A DNA stretch of 32,321 nt from an uncultured Clostridia bacterium (GTDB taxonomy: Bacteria; Bacillota; Clostridia; Oscillospirales; Acutalibacteraceae). Positions 1 to 6,750 of this stretch are shown in pieces. How positions within the stretch are numbered: position 1 is the stretch's first letter; each line of letters begins with the position of its first letter. The stretch spans positions 1 to 32,321 of the forward strand of contig CALEHY010000017.1 in the NCBI GenBank assembly GCA_937876375.1. The letters are read 5' to 3'. The position numbers were made by a program, and so were the translations under genes. The notes under the pieces were generated by a model, which did no database searches, was not told where the DNA came from, and worked only from the letters and a program-made list of their open reading frames with translations.

Positions 1-76
1 TGGAGCGGATTACGAGACTCGAACTCGCTACCTTCACCTTGGCAAGGTGACGCTCTACCAGATGAGCTAAATCCGC
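1..76 (-). tRNA. tRNA-Gly (anticodon GCC)
   Basis: Read on the minus strand this folds as a full cloverleaf. The acceptor arms are GCGGATT and AATCCGC, the D-arm contains CTGGTAGAGC, the anticodon loop is TTGCCAA (anticodon GCC, glycine), and the T-arm contains GTTCGAGTC. A discriminator U and an encoded CCA end the gene at the window edge. It has its own consensus promoter at 96-124, so it need not depend on read-through from the protein operon upstream. Confidence 0.95.
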
Positions 77-95
77 ATATCTAATTGCAAGTGGT

Positions 96-124
96 ATTAT
101 AACGAACTTGCAATCATTTGTCAA
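96..124 (-). promoter_or_regulatory. sigma-A promoter of tRNA-Gly
   Basis: On the minus strand TTGACA (119-124) and TATAAT (96-101) are separated by exactly 17 nt, a perfect consensus pair. Transcription would start near 89, about 13 nt before the mature tRNA 5' end, leaving a short leader for RNase P to remove. Confidence 0.85.
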
Positions 125-131
125 GACTTTT

Positions 132-464
132 TTACATTAAAACAAAATAACCCACAATTCCATATACCGATGATAGCATAACAAGTAGGTTTGCAAGGGT
201 ATTTGTTTTGCCCGCAGCAAGACGAACGATGATACCGAGAGCGCTGAAAATAAGGCCAGCCCAAGCGATAACAATCTGAACGACATAGTTAGATGGCAGA
301 GCTGTAGCACTAATAAATGTAATAAGAAATGAAAGGGCAACAGCTAGCCAAAAGAATATAATATGTACAGTTTCGTCGCCCTTTGGCTTAAACATAAAGA
401 CAGAGGTCACAACGAAAGAACAAGCGATGATAACATATAGTATAAACAATGCAGATAATGCCAT
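132..464 (-). CDS. Small four-helix membrane protein, function unknown
   Basis: This 110-residue protein is almost entirely hydrophobic, with four predicted membrane helices at about residues 4-24, 34-53, 60-83 and 88-109. Short polar loops carry KPKGDE (about 26-31) and RLAAGKTN (about 81-88). I do not recognise a family. The start is supported by AAAGGAGAG upstream. It lies 34 nt after the first ATP-grasp gene on the same strand, with no terminator in the gap, so it is probably the last gene of that three-gene operon. No terminator is visible between its stop and the tRNA promoter. A membrane partner for the ligases is possible but unproven. Confidence 0.75.
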   Translation of the reverse strand: MALSALFILYVIIACSFVVTSVFMFKPKGDETVHIIFFWLAVALSFLITFISATALPSNYVVQIVIAWAGLIFSALGIIVRLAAGKTNTLANLLVMLSSVYGIVGYFVLM

Positions 465-498
465 AAAATTCTCTCCTTTTTGTATATTATAGCATATT

Positions 499-1221
499 TT
501 ATGCTAATTGACAACTAATATAATCAATATACATACCGAGTATGTCGATATTTGTAAGGTCATAGACCATTCTAGCACCAACGGTGTCCTCGATTTCGTT
601 AAAGACCATTTCGCCATTGTTAAAGACGAAATCGACACCATAATAATCACCATCAACTAGCGAAATCACAGCGTTGACAAGGGCACGCTCATCACTACTC
701 AAATGATATATTTCTGCAGAGCCACCAAGACAGTAGTTAGAGCGAAAATCGGTGTCGCTCTTTCGCAAAATGGCACAAATTATCTCACCACCGAGCACCC
801 AAACTCTAACGTCACGACCAAGGTCGGACGCTGGTGCTTGACAGACCATATCAGCATCGTATTCATCAGCAAGATGACACATAACGACACCATTGCCACC
901 GTGGTCATTGCGAGGCTTTTTCACAAATGGTGGGATAGCGTATCTGGTTGGCATAATCTCTATGCCATTGCTCTCCATATAGTCATAGCAAAGCTGTTTG
1001 TCGTTCGCAATTTTTGACAAAGTAGATGGGTTAAACACCCTAATTCCCTTACTTTCATAGTATTCTGCAATAGTATAATCATTGCTACGATTGATAACAA
1101 AATCAGCGTCGCCACGATAGTCTGGATCGACCAAGGTAACGCCCAATTTTTCACGAAATTTTTGCACGACAAAGGCATTTCGCTCTGCCTCTGCTCTCGT
1201 ATAAACTAGAATACCACTCAT
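499..1221 (-). CDS. RimK-like ATP-grasp ligase (first of tandem pair)
   Basis: 240 residues. The central part shows the ATP-grasp lysine region (FVKKPRNDHGGNG), and the nucleotide and metal region GRDVRVWVLGGEI followed by DFRSNYCLGGSA, a hallmark of the RimK/glutamate-ligase branch. The metal-binding segment near the C-terminus reads FNEIED, so the usual E-x-N motif is E-x-E here. Family members use ATP to join a carboxylate to an amine through an acyl phosphate; the substrate cannot be read from sequence. The start overlaps the stop of the upstream paralogue by 4 nt (ATGA), with GGAGAAAAT as ribosome site, so translation is coupled. It is shorter than RimK (about 300 residues), mostly in the N-terminal pre-ATP-grasp domain. 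Confidence 0.8.
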   Translation of the reverse strand: MSGILVYTRAEAERNAFVVQKFREKLGVTLVDPDYRGDADFVINRSNDYTIAEYYESKGIRVFNPSTLSKIANDKQLCYDYMESNGIEIMPTRYAIPPFVKKPRNDHGGNGVVMCHLADEYDADMVCQAPASDLGRDVRVWVLGGEIICAILRKSDTDFRSNYCLGGSAEIYHLSSDERALVNAVISLVDGDYYGVDFVFNNGEMVFNEIEDTVGARMVYDLTNIDILGMYIDYISCQLA

Positions 1222-2027
1222 ATTTTCTCCAAAATGTAGGTGAATATTTTATCAGCAACATTGACGCCAGTAGCGTTCATAATATTGATGATATGGGCGT
1301 TAGAATTGACCTCGCACACCATACCACCCATAATGTCGACGCCACCAAAATCAAGACCAAGAGCGTCGCAGGATTTTAGCGCCAAATCGACCTCAAAATC
1401 GGTAGGATTATATGGTGTGGCAGTGCCACCGTTAGTGATATTTGAGCGAAAATCTGACGGATTATGCCTCTGCATTGCCGACACAACCTTGCCACCAACA
1501 ACCTCTACTCTAATGTCAGTATTATTGCACTCGATATACTCTTGAACAATAAAAGGAACGCCCCTCAAATGCGACAAAGCGTCATCAACGCTATCGCACA
1601 AAAAGACCTGTTTGCCAAACGAACCCTTGCACTCCTTAAGCACAAATGGAGTGCCAATTTTTTCAACACATTTTTGAAGAAATGAAGTGTAATCAGTATC
1701 AAAAAATGACAGTGGAGCGATGAATGTTCTTGGCTGTGGGACAACACCATCAAGAGCCAAAAAGGTCTTGCCCTTATCATCGCAAAGCTCGATAGCAGAG
1801 GATGAGTTAAATACTGGTATTCCCCTGTTTTCTAGCGATTTTGCAAGGGCAATATCCTTGTCCCAAAACAGAACGAAATCACAGTCTGTATCGTCAAAAA
1901 TCATATCAAGATTTGTCTTGATTTGGAGGTCGATATTATGCTCTTTTGCGCTCTCGACTAGGTGAGAATGTAGCTCATCAAACTTTTTGCCATTCAAAAA
2001 ATGGTTGATAACCAAAAATCCTGTCAT
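1218..2027 (-). CDS. RimK-like ATP-grasp ligase (second of tandem pair)
   Basis: 269 residues from the start chosen at 2027 (MTGFLVINHF). An in-frame ATG at 2078 is rejected because it lies upstream of the predicted promoter at 2050-2078; AAAGGATGGTG precedes the 2027 start. Seen motifs: FVLKECKGSFGKQ (ATP-grasp lysine loop), TDIRVEVVGGKVV, DFRSNITNGGTA and CEVNSNAHI, which keeps the canonical E-x-N metal motif. It is paralogous to the following gene but clearly diverged. The two may form a heteromeric ligase or act in sequence on one substrate; that is inference. First gene of a minus-strand operon divergent from the purine genes. Confidence 0.82.
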   Translation of the reverse strand: MTGFLVINHFLNGKKFDELHSHLVESAKEHNIDLQIKTNLDMIFDDTDCDFVLFWDKDIALAKSLENRGIPVFNSSSAIELCDDKGKTFLALDGVVPQPRTFIAPLSFFDTDYTSFLQKCVEKIGTPFVLKECKGSFGKQVFLCDSVDDALSHLRGVPFIVQEYIECNNTDIRVEVVGGKVVSAMQRHNPSDFRSNITNGGTATPYNPTDFEVDLALKSCDALGLDFGGVDIMGGMVCEVNSNAHIINIMNATGVNVADKIFTYILEKI

Positions 2028-2049
2028 TTTTTCACCATCCTTTTGATTT

Positions 2050-2094
2050 ATTGTATCACTTAATCTTGCTTTTTTCAATTAAATATTGTACAAT
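2050..2094. promoter_or_regulatory. Overlapping divergent promoters, ATP-grasp operon and AICAR transformylase
   Basis: Minus strand: TTGAAA (2073-2078), 17 nt, TACAAT (2050-2055), start near 2043. Plus strand: TTGCTT (2066-2071), 17 nt, TACAAT (2089-2094), start near 2101. The two -35 regions lie side by side, so polymerase binding in one direction should exclude the other. A 12-bp perfect palindrome, TATTGTACAATA (2084-2095), covers the plus-strand -10 and could be an operator. Confidence 0.65.
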
Positions 2095-2125
2095 ACATTG
2101 TAATACTTTTTGTAGGAGTAAGAAT

Positions 2126-3301
2126 ATGAACGAATACACACTAAAATATGGTTGCAACCCTAACCAAAACCCAGCACGAATTCATATGGATGGTCAGGAG
2201 CTACCATTTGAAATACTAAACGGTGCTGCTGGATATATCAATCTACTTGATGCATTCAACAGCTGGCAGCTAGTAAAGGAGCTAAAGGAAGCTACTGGTC
2301 TACCAAGTGCAGCGAGCTTCAAGCATGTTAGCCCTGCTGGTGCTGCTGTTGCACAGCCACTAGACGAGACAGACAGAAAGGTATGCATGGTGCCTGACGG
2401 ACTAGAGCTATCACCTATCGCTCAAGCATATGTTAGAGCTAGAAGCACTGACAGACAGAGCTCTTTTGGTGATTTCGTTGCGCTAAGCGACACATGTGAC
2501 AAGTCTGTTGCAGAGTTCTTACAAAAGGAAGTATCTGACGGTATCATCGCACCAGATTACACCGACGAGGCACTAGAAATCCTCAAGAGCAAGAGAAGAG
2601 GCAATTTCCTAGTTATCAAGATGGACGCTGACTATGTCCCAGAGGAGATGGAGACAAAGCAGGTGTTCGGCATCAAGTTTGAGCAGAAGAGAAACAATGC
2701 AAAAATCACTATGGATCTCTTCGACGATATGCCAACAAAGGTTAAGGATATCCCAGAGATTGCAAAGATTGATTTACTAATCTCTATGATTACACTAAAG
2801 TACACACAGTCAAACTCTGTAGTATATGCACAGGGTGGTCAGACACTTGGCGTTGGCGCTGGTCAGCAGAGCAGAATCCTTTGCACTCGTATGGCTGGTA
2901 ACAAGGCTGATATGCTATGGCTACGCAGAAATGAAAAGGTGCTAAATCTTCCTTGGATTGATGGCATCAGAAAGGTTGAGGCTGACAACGCTATCGACCT
3001 ATATATCAGCGATGACTGTGACGAGCTACTAAAGGACGGAGTATGGCAGAGATATTTCACTGTTAAGCCAGAGCCATTCACAGCAGAGGAAAAGGCAGCT
3101 TGGCACGAGCAGATGGACAATGTTGCACTAGGCTCTGACGCATTCTTCCCATTCGAGGACAATATTGAGAGAGCTGTTAAGAGTGGCGTAAAATATATCG
3201 CACAGCCAGGTGGCTCTGTTAGAGATGAGAATGTTATCGAGTGCTGTGATGAGCACGGTATTGCAATGGCAATGACTGGAATTAGACTATTCCATCACTA
3301 A
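2126..3301 (+). CDS. Stand-alone AICAR formyltransferase (PurH transformylase domain)
   Basis: 391 residues from the ATG at 2126, preceded by TAGGAG; a longer reading from 2051 would begin inside the promoter. The product matches the transformylase half of PurH: N-terminal YTLKYGCNPNQNPA, then SFKHVSPAGAA, where the Lys-His pair (K66, H67) belongs to the folate/AICAR active site, and later GGQTLGVGAGQQSR and SDAFFPFEDN. It transfers a formyl group from 10-formyl-tetrahydrofolate to AICAR, giving FAICAR, the penultimate step to IMP. The IMP cyclohydrolase domain of normal bifunctional PurH (about 510-530 residues) is missing, so another gene must close the ring. It lies upstream of purA on the same strand. 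Confidence 0.9.
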   Translation: MNEYTLKYGCNPNQNPARIHMDGQELPFEILNGAAGYINLLDAFNSWQLVKELKEATGLPSAASFKHVSPAGAAVAQPLDETDRKVCMVPDGLELSPIAQAYVRARSTDRQSSFGDFVALSDTCDKSVAEFLQKEVSDGIIAPDYTDEALEILKSKRRGNFLVIKMDADYVPEEMETKQVFGIKFEQKRNNAKITMDLFDDMPTKVKDIPEIAKIDLLISMITLKYTQSNSVVYAQGGQTLGVGAGQQSRILCTRMAGNKADMLWLRRNEKVLNLPWIDGIRKVEADNAIDLYISDDCDELLKDGVWQRYFTVKPEPFTAEEKAAWHEQMDNVALGSDAFFPFEDNIERAVKSGVKYIAQPGGSVRDENVIECCDEHGIAMAMTGIRLFHH

Positions 3302-3357
3302 AACTTAATGTTGCTACGCAATGATAAACTAAGATAGTAAAAACGAAATCAACTAAT

Positions 3358-3472
3358 CCAAAATCGATGGATTTTGGCTCACAGCAAGGCTTGGTAAAAT
3401 TTTGGTCGACGGGAGCATACTGGCGTATGTGACCGAGTCAAAATTTTGGCGTAACGCAGTTGTGGGGCAAAA
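3358..3472 (+). other. Nested inverted-repeat element between AICAR transformylase and purA
   Basis: Three nested helices can form. The outer arms are 3372-3385 and 3459-3472 (13 of 14 pairs counting G-U). The middle arms are AAAATTTTG (3396-3404) and CAAAATTTT (3439-3447). The inner pairs are GGTC (3404-3407) with GACC (3431-3434) and CATAC (3416-3420) with GTATG (3425-3429). A separate 8-bp hairpin, CCAAAATC/GATTTTGG (3358-3377), shares bases with the outer arm, so the two folds exclude each other. No U-run follows, so it is not a simple terminator. It could be a mobile palindromic repeat or an RNA switch in the purA leader. Confidence 0.6.
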
Positions 3473-3505
3473 GACACGATTTATAGTAAAAGAGGTAATT
3501 GAATT

Positions 3506-4777
3506 ATGATTAGAGCAATAGTAGGCGCTAACTGGGGCGACGAAGGAAAAGGTAAAATCACAGATATGTTCGCTGAAAAGAGTGATATTGTCATTCGTTT
3601 TCAGGGTGGTGCTAACGCAGGACACACTATCATCAATGAGCACGGTAGATTTGCATTGCATTTAATGCCAAGTGGCGTATGCTATGACCACACTACATGT
3701 ATCATCGGCAATGGCGTTGCACTAGATATCAACAAGTTTATTGGTGAGCTAGAGGATGTTAAGAAGGCTGGACTAAATCCAAAGCTTCTTGTATCTGACA
3801 GAGCACAGATACTTATGCCATACCACATTTTGCTAGATACATATGAGGAAGAAAGACTTGGCAAGAACGCATTTGGCTCAACAAAGAGCGGTATCGCTCC
3901 ATTCTTCAGCGACAAGTACAGCAAGATCGGTATTCAGGTAAACGAGCTATTTGACGACGAAACACTAAAGGCAAAGCTAAAGAATATCTGCACACTAAAG
4001 AACCTTACACTAGAGCATGTATATCACAAGCCTCTACTCGATGAGGACGAGCTATATGCTACATGTGTAGAATACAGAGAGAATATTGCTCCATATGTTT
4101 GTGATACACACAAGTATCTTGCTGACGCTATGGCACAGGGCAAGAACATTCTACTAGAGGGTCAGCTAGGCACACTAAAGGACCCAGATTTTGGTATCTA
4201 CCCAATGGTTACAAGCTCATCTACTCTTGCTGGATATGGTGCTGTTGGTGCTGGTATTCCACCTCACAAGATTGAGGATATCGTTGTTGTAACAAAGGCA
4301 TATTCATCAGCTGTTGGTGCTGGCGAGTTCGTTAGCGAAATCTTTGGCGACGAGGCTCAGGAGCTACGTATTCACGGTGGTGACAAGGGTGAGTTCGGTG
4401 CTACAACCGGCAGACCAAGACGTGTTGGCTGGTTCGACTGTGTTGCATCAAGATATGGTATCGAGTGTCAAGGTGCTACACAGGTTGTTATGACAGCACT
4501 TGACTGCCTAAGCTATCTTGAGGAAATCAAGGTTTGTGTTGGATACGAAATCGATGGCGAAATCACAAAGGATTTCCCAACTACTCCAATGCTAAAGAAG
4601 GCAAAGCCAGTGCTCAAGACACTAAAGGGCTGGCACTGTGATATCCGTGGTATCAAGGACTACAACGAGCTGCCACAGGAGGCAAAGGATTATGTTGAGT
4701 TCATCGAGGGTGAGCTAGGACACAAAATCACTATGGTATCTAATGGTCCAGAGCGTGAAGCTATTATGTATAGATAA
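3506..4777 (+). CDS. purA: Adenylosuccinate synthetase
   Basis: 423 residues, normal family length. It converts IMP, aspartate and GTP to adenylosuccinate, the first committed step to AMP, in the cytoplasm. The N-terminal GTP loop GDEGKGK (residues 11-17) holds the catalytic Asp12, and NAGHT holds the second catalytic residue His40. Later motifs include SGIAPFFSDK, the IMP-binding VTSSSTLAG stretch, and GATTGRPRRVGWFD. The start follows AAAGAGGT. The gene is 204 nt downstream of the AICAR transformylase, and the gap holds the nested hairpin element. A strong terminator follows at 4866-4896. Confidence 0.97.
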   Translation: MIRAIVGANWGDEGKGKITDMFAEKSDIVIRFQGGANAGHTIINEHGRFALHLMPSGVCYDHTTCIIGNGVALDINKFIGELEDVKKAGLNPKLLVSDRAQILMPYHILLDTYEEERLGKNAFGSTKSGIAPFFSDKYSKIGIQVNELFDDETLKAKLKNICTLKNLTLEHVYHKPLLDEDELYATCVEYRENIAPYVCDTHKYLADAMAQGKNILLEGQLGTLKDPDFGIYPMVTSSSTLAGYGAVGAGIPPHKIEDIVVVTKAYSSAVGAGEFVSEIFGDEAQELRIHGGDKGEFGATTGRPRRVGWFDCVASRYGIECQGATQVVMTALDCLSYLEEIKVCVGYEIDGEITKDFPTTPMLKKAKPVLKTLKGWHCDIRGIKDYNELPQEAKDYVEFIEGELGHKITMVSNGPEREAIMYR

Positions 4778-4865
4778 ACGACCTTGATAAATGAGTTAAA
4801 ACATGCAAAAATATGTTTTGATTATGTTATTAGGTCATACTAAATATTAAATAATTCATTGATAG

Positions 4866-4896
4866 ATGAGTGGCTTTATGAGCCACTCATTTTTGT
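4866..4896 (+). terminator. Rho-independent terminator of purA
   Basis: The 10-bp stem ATGAGTGGCT / AGCCACTCAT (4866-4875 and 4881-4890) with a 5-nt loop is followed by TTTTTG. The preceding 90 nt show an AT-rich spacer with a weaker inverted repeat around AAAACAT/ATGTTTT. Confidence 0.9.
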
Positions 4897-4991
4897 TTTA
4901 CAAAAACAGCGTGAATGTAAAAATATTTTCTTGCTAATTGGTATTATTAATAGTATTATATAATTATCTAAACATTACAAAGGTGCTGGGT

Positions 4992-6545
4992 ATGGAGAAA
5001 AAACGACAGATAATCAATATAGTAAACTTTATTCGTGGATACAACAGCGAATGGCAACCATTTGGCGAGACATATCTGACAGTAAAGAATCAAATAAAGC
5101 TGATAGACCATTATAATTTTAAGGCTACATTCCTAATACAATATGACGCACTGACATTCAAATGGTATCAAGAATTGATGCCAAAGCTAGACAAGGACAG
5201 ATATGAGGTCGGTGTTTGGTTTGAGGTGCACAAAAGCTTGTGCGAGGCGTGTGGCATAAAATGGCGTGGCAGACGCAACTGGGACGGTCATGTGCATTGT
5301 GGCTTTTCTATGGGATACACCAACGAAGAAAAGGAAAAGCTACTCGACACACTGTTCGAACAATTCAAATCCGTTATGGGATACTATCCAAGGGTGCTAG
5401 GCTCTTGGTTTTTCGACACATTCACAGCACGATATGTTAGCGAAAAATACGGCATAGACGCATTCTGCAACTGCAAGGAGCAATATGGCACTGACGGATA
5501 CACTCTATGGGGTGGGTACTATGGTCAGGCGTACTATCCAAGCAAGAAAAATATGTTCATTCCAGCACAGAACGAGGAAAATCAGATACCAGTGCCTCTG
5601 TTCAAGATGCTAGGCTCTGACCAGGTGTACCAGTACGACTTTAGTATGCAGGACGACTACTCACCAGCAAAATCACAGAGCGTCATCACACTAGAGCCAG
5701 TGTATCACGACTATGGTGGAGGTCTGCCAAAATGGGTTGACTGGTATTTGGAGGAGAATTTTAATGGCGAATGCCTGTCCTTTGGCTACGCCCAAGCTGG
5801 ACAAGAGAACAGCTTTGGATGGCAGAAGATGAAGGACGGATTAATATACCAGTTTGCTCTGTTCGACAAGATGCAAAAAGAGGGCAAAATCGAGATAGAG
5901 CAGCTTGGCGAAACCGGTCGCTGGTACAAGGAAAATTACAAAATCACACCAGCATCAGCAATAACAGCACACAGTGCATACGATGACCCTAACAAAGACA
6001 CAGTTTGGTACTGTAGCAAGGCATATCGCATCAACCTGTATGGTGAGGACGGTAGTATTAGGATAAGGGATTTGCATATCTTTGACGAGGACATCGAGGA
6101 TCCATTTGAGCACGAGGTGTGCAAGGAAAACTACGCTGTATACGACACTCTGCCAGTGGTGGACGGATACCTATATAACGGTAACGGTGTACGCTCTAGC
6201 GTATATTTTTACGACAAGGACACAGGAAATGAGCTATCATACGACGAGATGATTTTTGACGACAAGGGCGATGGCAAATGCTCTGTAAAATTCGGCAATA
6301 TCATATTTGATTTGAGTGAGGACAGTGTCGAAATATCATCAAATGCTGATTTCATCATCAAGAACAAAGTTGGCGTTACTAACGACTTTTCGCCAAGCGT
6401 TGAGGCTGTCGAGGACACAAAAATCACACTGTCATACAAGGGCAACAGATACTCCATCGTCCTTGACAATGGCAAATTCACAGACAAGCACACGCTACAG
6501 TCCACAAATTGCAAAATCAGTGCAAAATTCATACTAGAGAGATAA
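4992..6545 (+). CDS. NodB-fold (polysaccharide deacetylase-like) protein in glycan locus
   Basis: 517 residues from the ATG at 4992 (MEKKRQIINIV), preceded by AAAGGTG; a longer reading from 4938 would start inside the -10 region (TATAAT, 4959-4964). Residues about 10-230 look like the NodB/polysaccharide-deacetylase barrel: HYNFKATFLIQYDAL resembles the usual ATFFV strand, and VMGYYPRVLGSWFFD is typical of the later strands. I do not see the classic catalytic TFDD and HxxxH motifs clearly, so it may be a catalytically different or non-catalytic member. The C-terminal half (about 330-517) looks like beta-rich domains. There is no signal peptide. It begins a carbohydrate locus and is followed after 1 nt by a GH30 remnant, which suggests it once formed an operon with a glycosidase. 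Confidence 0.65.
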   Translation: MEKKRQIINIVNFIRGYNSEWQPFGETYLTVKNQIKLIDHYNFKATFLIQYDALTFKWYQELMPKLDKDRYEVGVWFEVHKSLCEACGIKWRGRRNWDGHVHCGFSMGYTNEEKEKLLDTLFEQFKSVMGYYPRVLGSWFFDTFTARYVSEKYGIDAFCNCKEQYGTDGYTLWGGYYGQAYYPSKKNMFIPAQNEENQIPVPLFKMLGSDQVYQYDFSMQDDYSPAKSQSVITLEPVYHDYGGGLPKWVDWYLEENFNGECLSFGYAQAGQENSFGWQKMKDGLIYQFALFDKMQKEGKIEIEQLGETGRWYKENYKITPASAITAHSAYDDPNKDTVWYCSKAYRINLYGEDGSIRIRDLHIFDEDIEDPFEHEVCKENYAVYDTLPVVDGYLYNGNGVRSSVYFYDKDTGNELSYDEMIFDDKGDGKCSVKFGNIIFDLSEDSVEISSNADFIIKNKVGVTNDFSPSVEAVEDTKITLSYKGNRYSIVLDNGKFTDKHTLQSTNCKISAKFILER

Positions 6546-6546
6546 T

Positions 6547-6669
6547 ATGAACATACATATCAACAAGAAAAAGGAATACAGCACATTCGAGGGATTTGGC
6601 GCTAGTGGTGCTATAGGTGTAAAATTCGTTGTTTACTGTATCAACAATATTGTCACAGCAAAGACATAA
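6547..6669 (+). pseudogene. GH30 glycoside hydrolase remnant
   Basis: A 40-codon open frame begins 1 nt after the preceding stop. Its first 22 residues, ending in YSTFEGFGASGA, match the start of GH30-family glycosidases, where this stretch normally continues into a Trp-rich segment and a barrel of about 400 residues. Here the frame instead runs into IGVKFVVYCINN and stops. The simplest reading is an internal deletion that removed almost the whole enzyme and fused the N-terminus to a short tail. A strong terminator follows 15 nt later, probably the original end of the operon. The match rests on one motif, so confidence is moderate. Confidence 0.6.
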
Positions 6670-6683
6670 AATAACATACACAT

Positions 6684-6714
6684 AAAAAGGAGTAGATTTC
6701 TACTCCTTTTTATT
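6684..6714 (+). terminator. Terminator of the NodB/GH30-remnant operon
   Basis: The 11-bp stem AAAAAGGAGTA / TACTCCTTTTT (6684-6694 and 6701-6711), with a 6-nt loop, runs straight into TATT. It separates the operon from the clc promoter, whose -35 begins at 6716. Confidence 0.9.
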
Positions 6715-6715
6715 A

Positions 6716-6744
6716 TTGAAATAAGTTGTATTCTGTTATATAAT
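6716..6744 (+). promoter_or_regulatory. sigma-A promoter of clc, predicting a leaderless mRNA
   Basis: TTGAAA (6716-6721), 17 nt, TATAAT (6739-6744). Only 6 nt lie between the -10 and the ATG at 6751, so the transcript should begin at or within a base or two of the start codon. No Shine-Dalgarno sequence is present upstream of the ATG. Confidence 0.75.
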
Positions 6745-6750
6745 AAAATT

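Noticed and set aside
2028..2078. N-terminal extension of the second ATP-grasp protein
   Set aside because: The extension would start upstream of the predicted transcription start and lacks a ribosome site, while 2027 has one.
3302..3505. Purine or PRPP riboswitch before purA
   Set aside because: The conserved aptamer cores of these classes were not found; the structure is instead nested inverted repeats.
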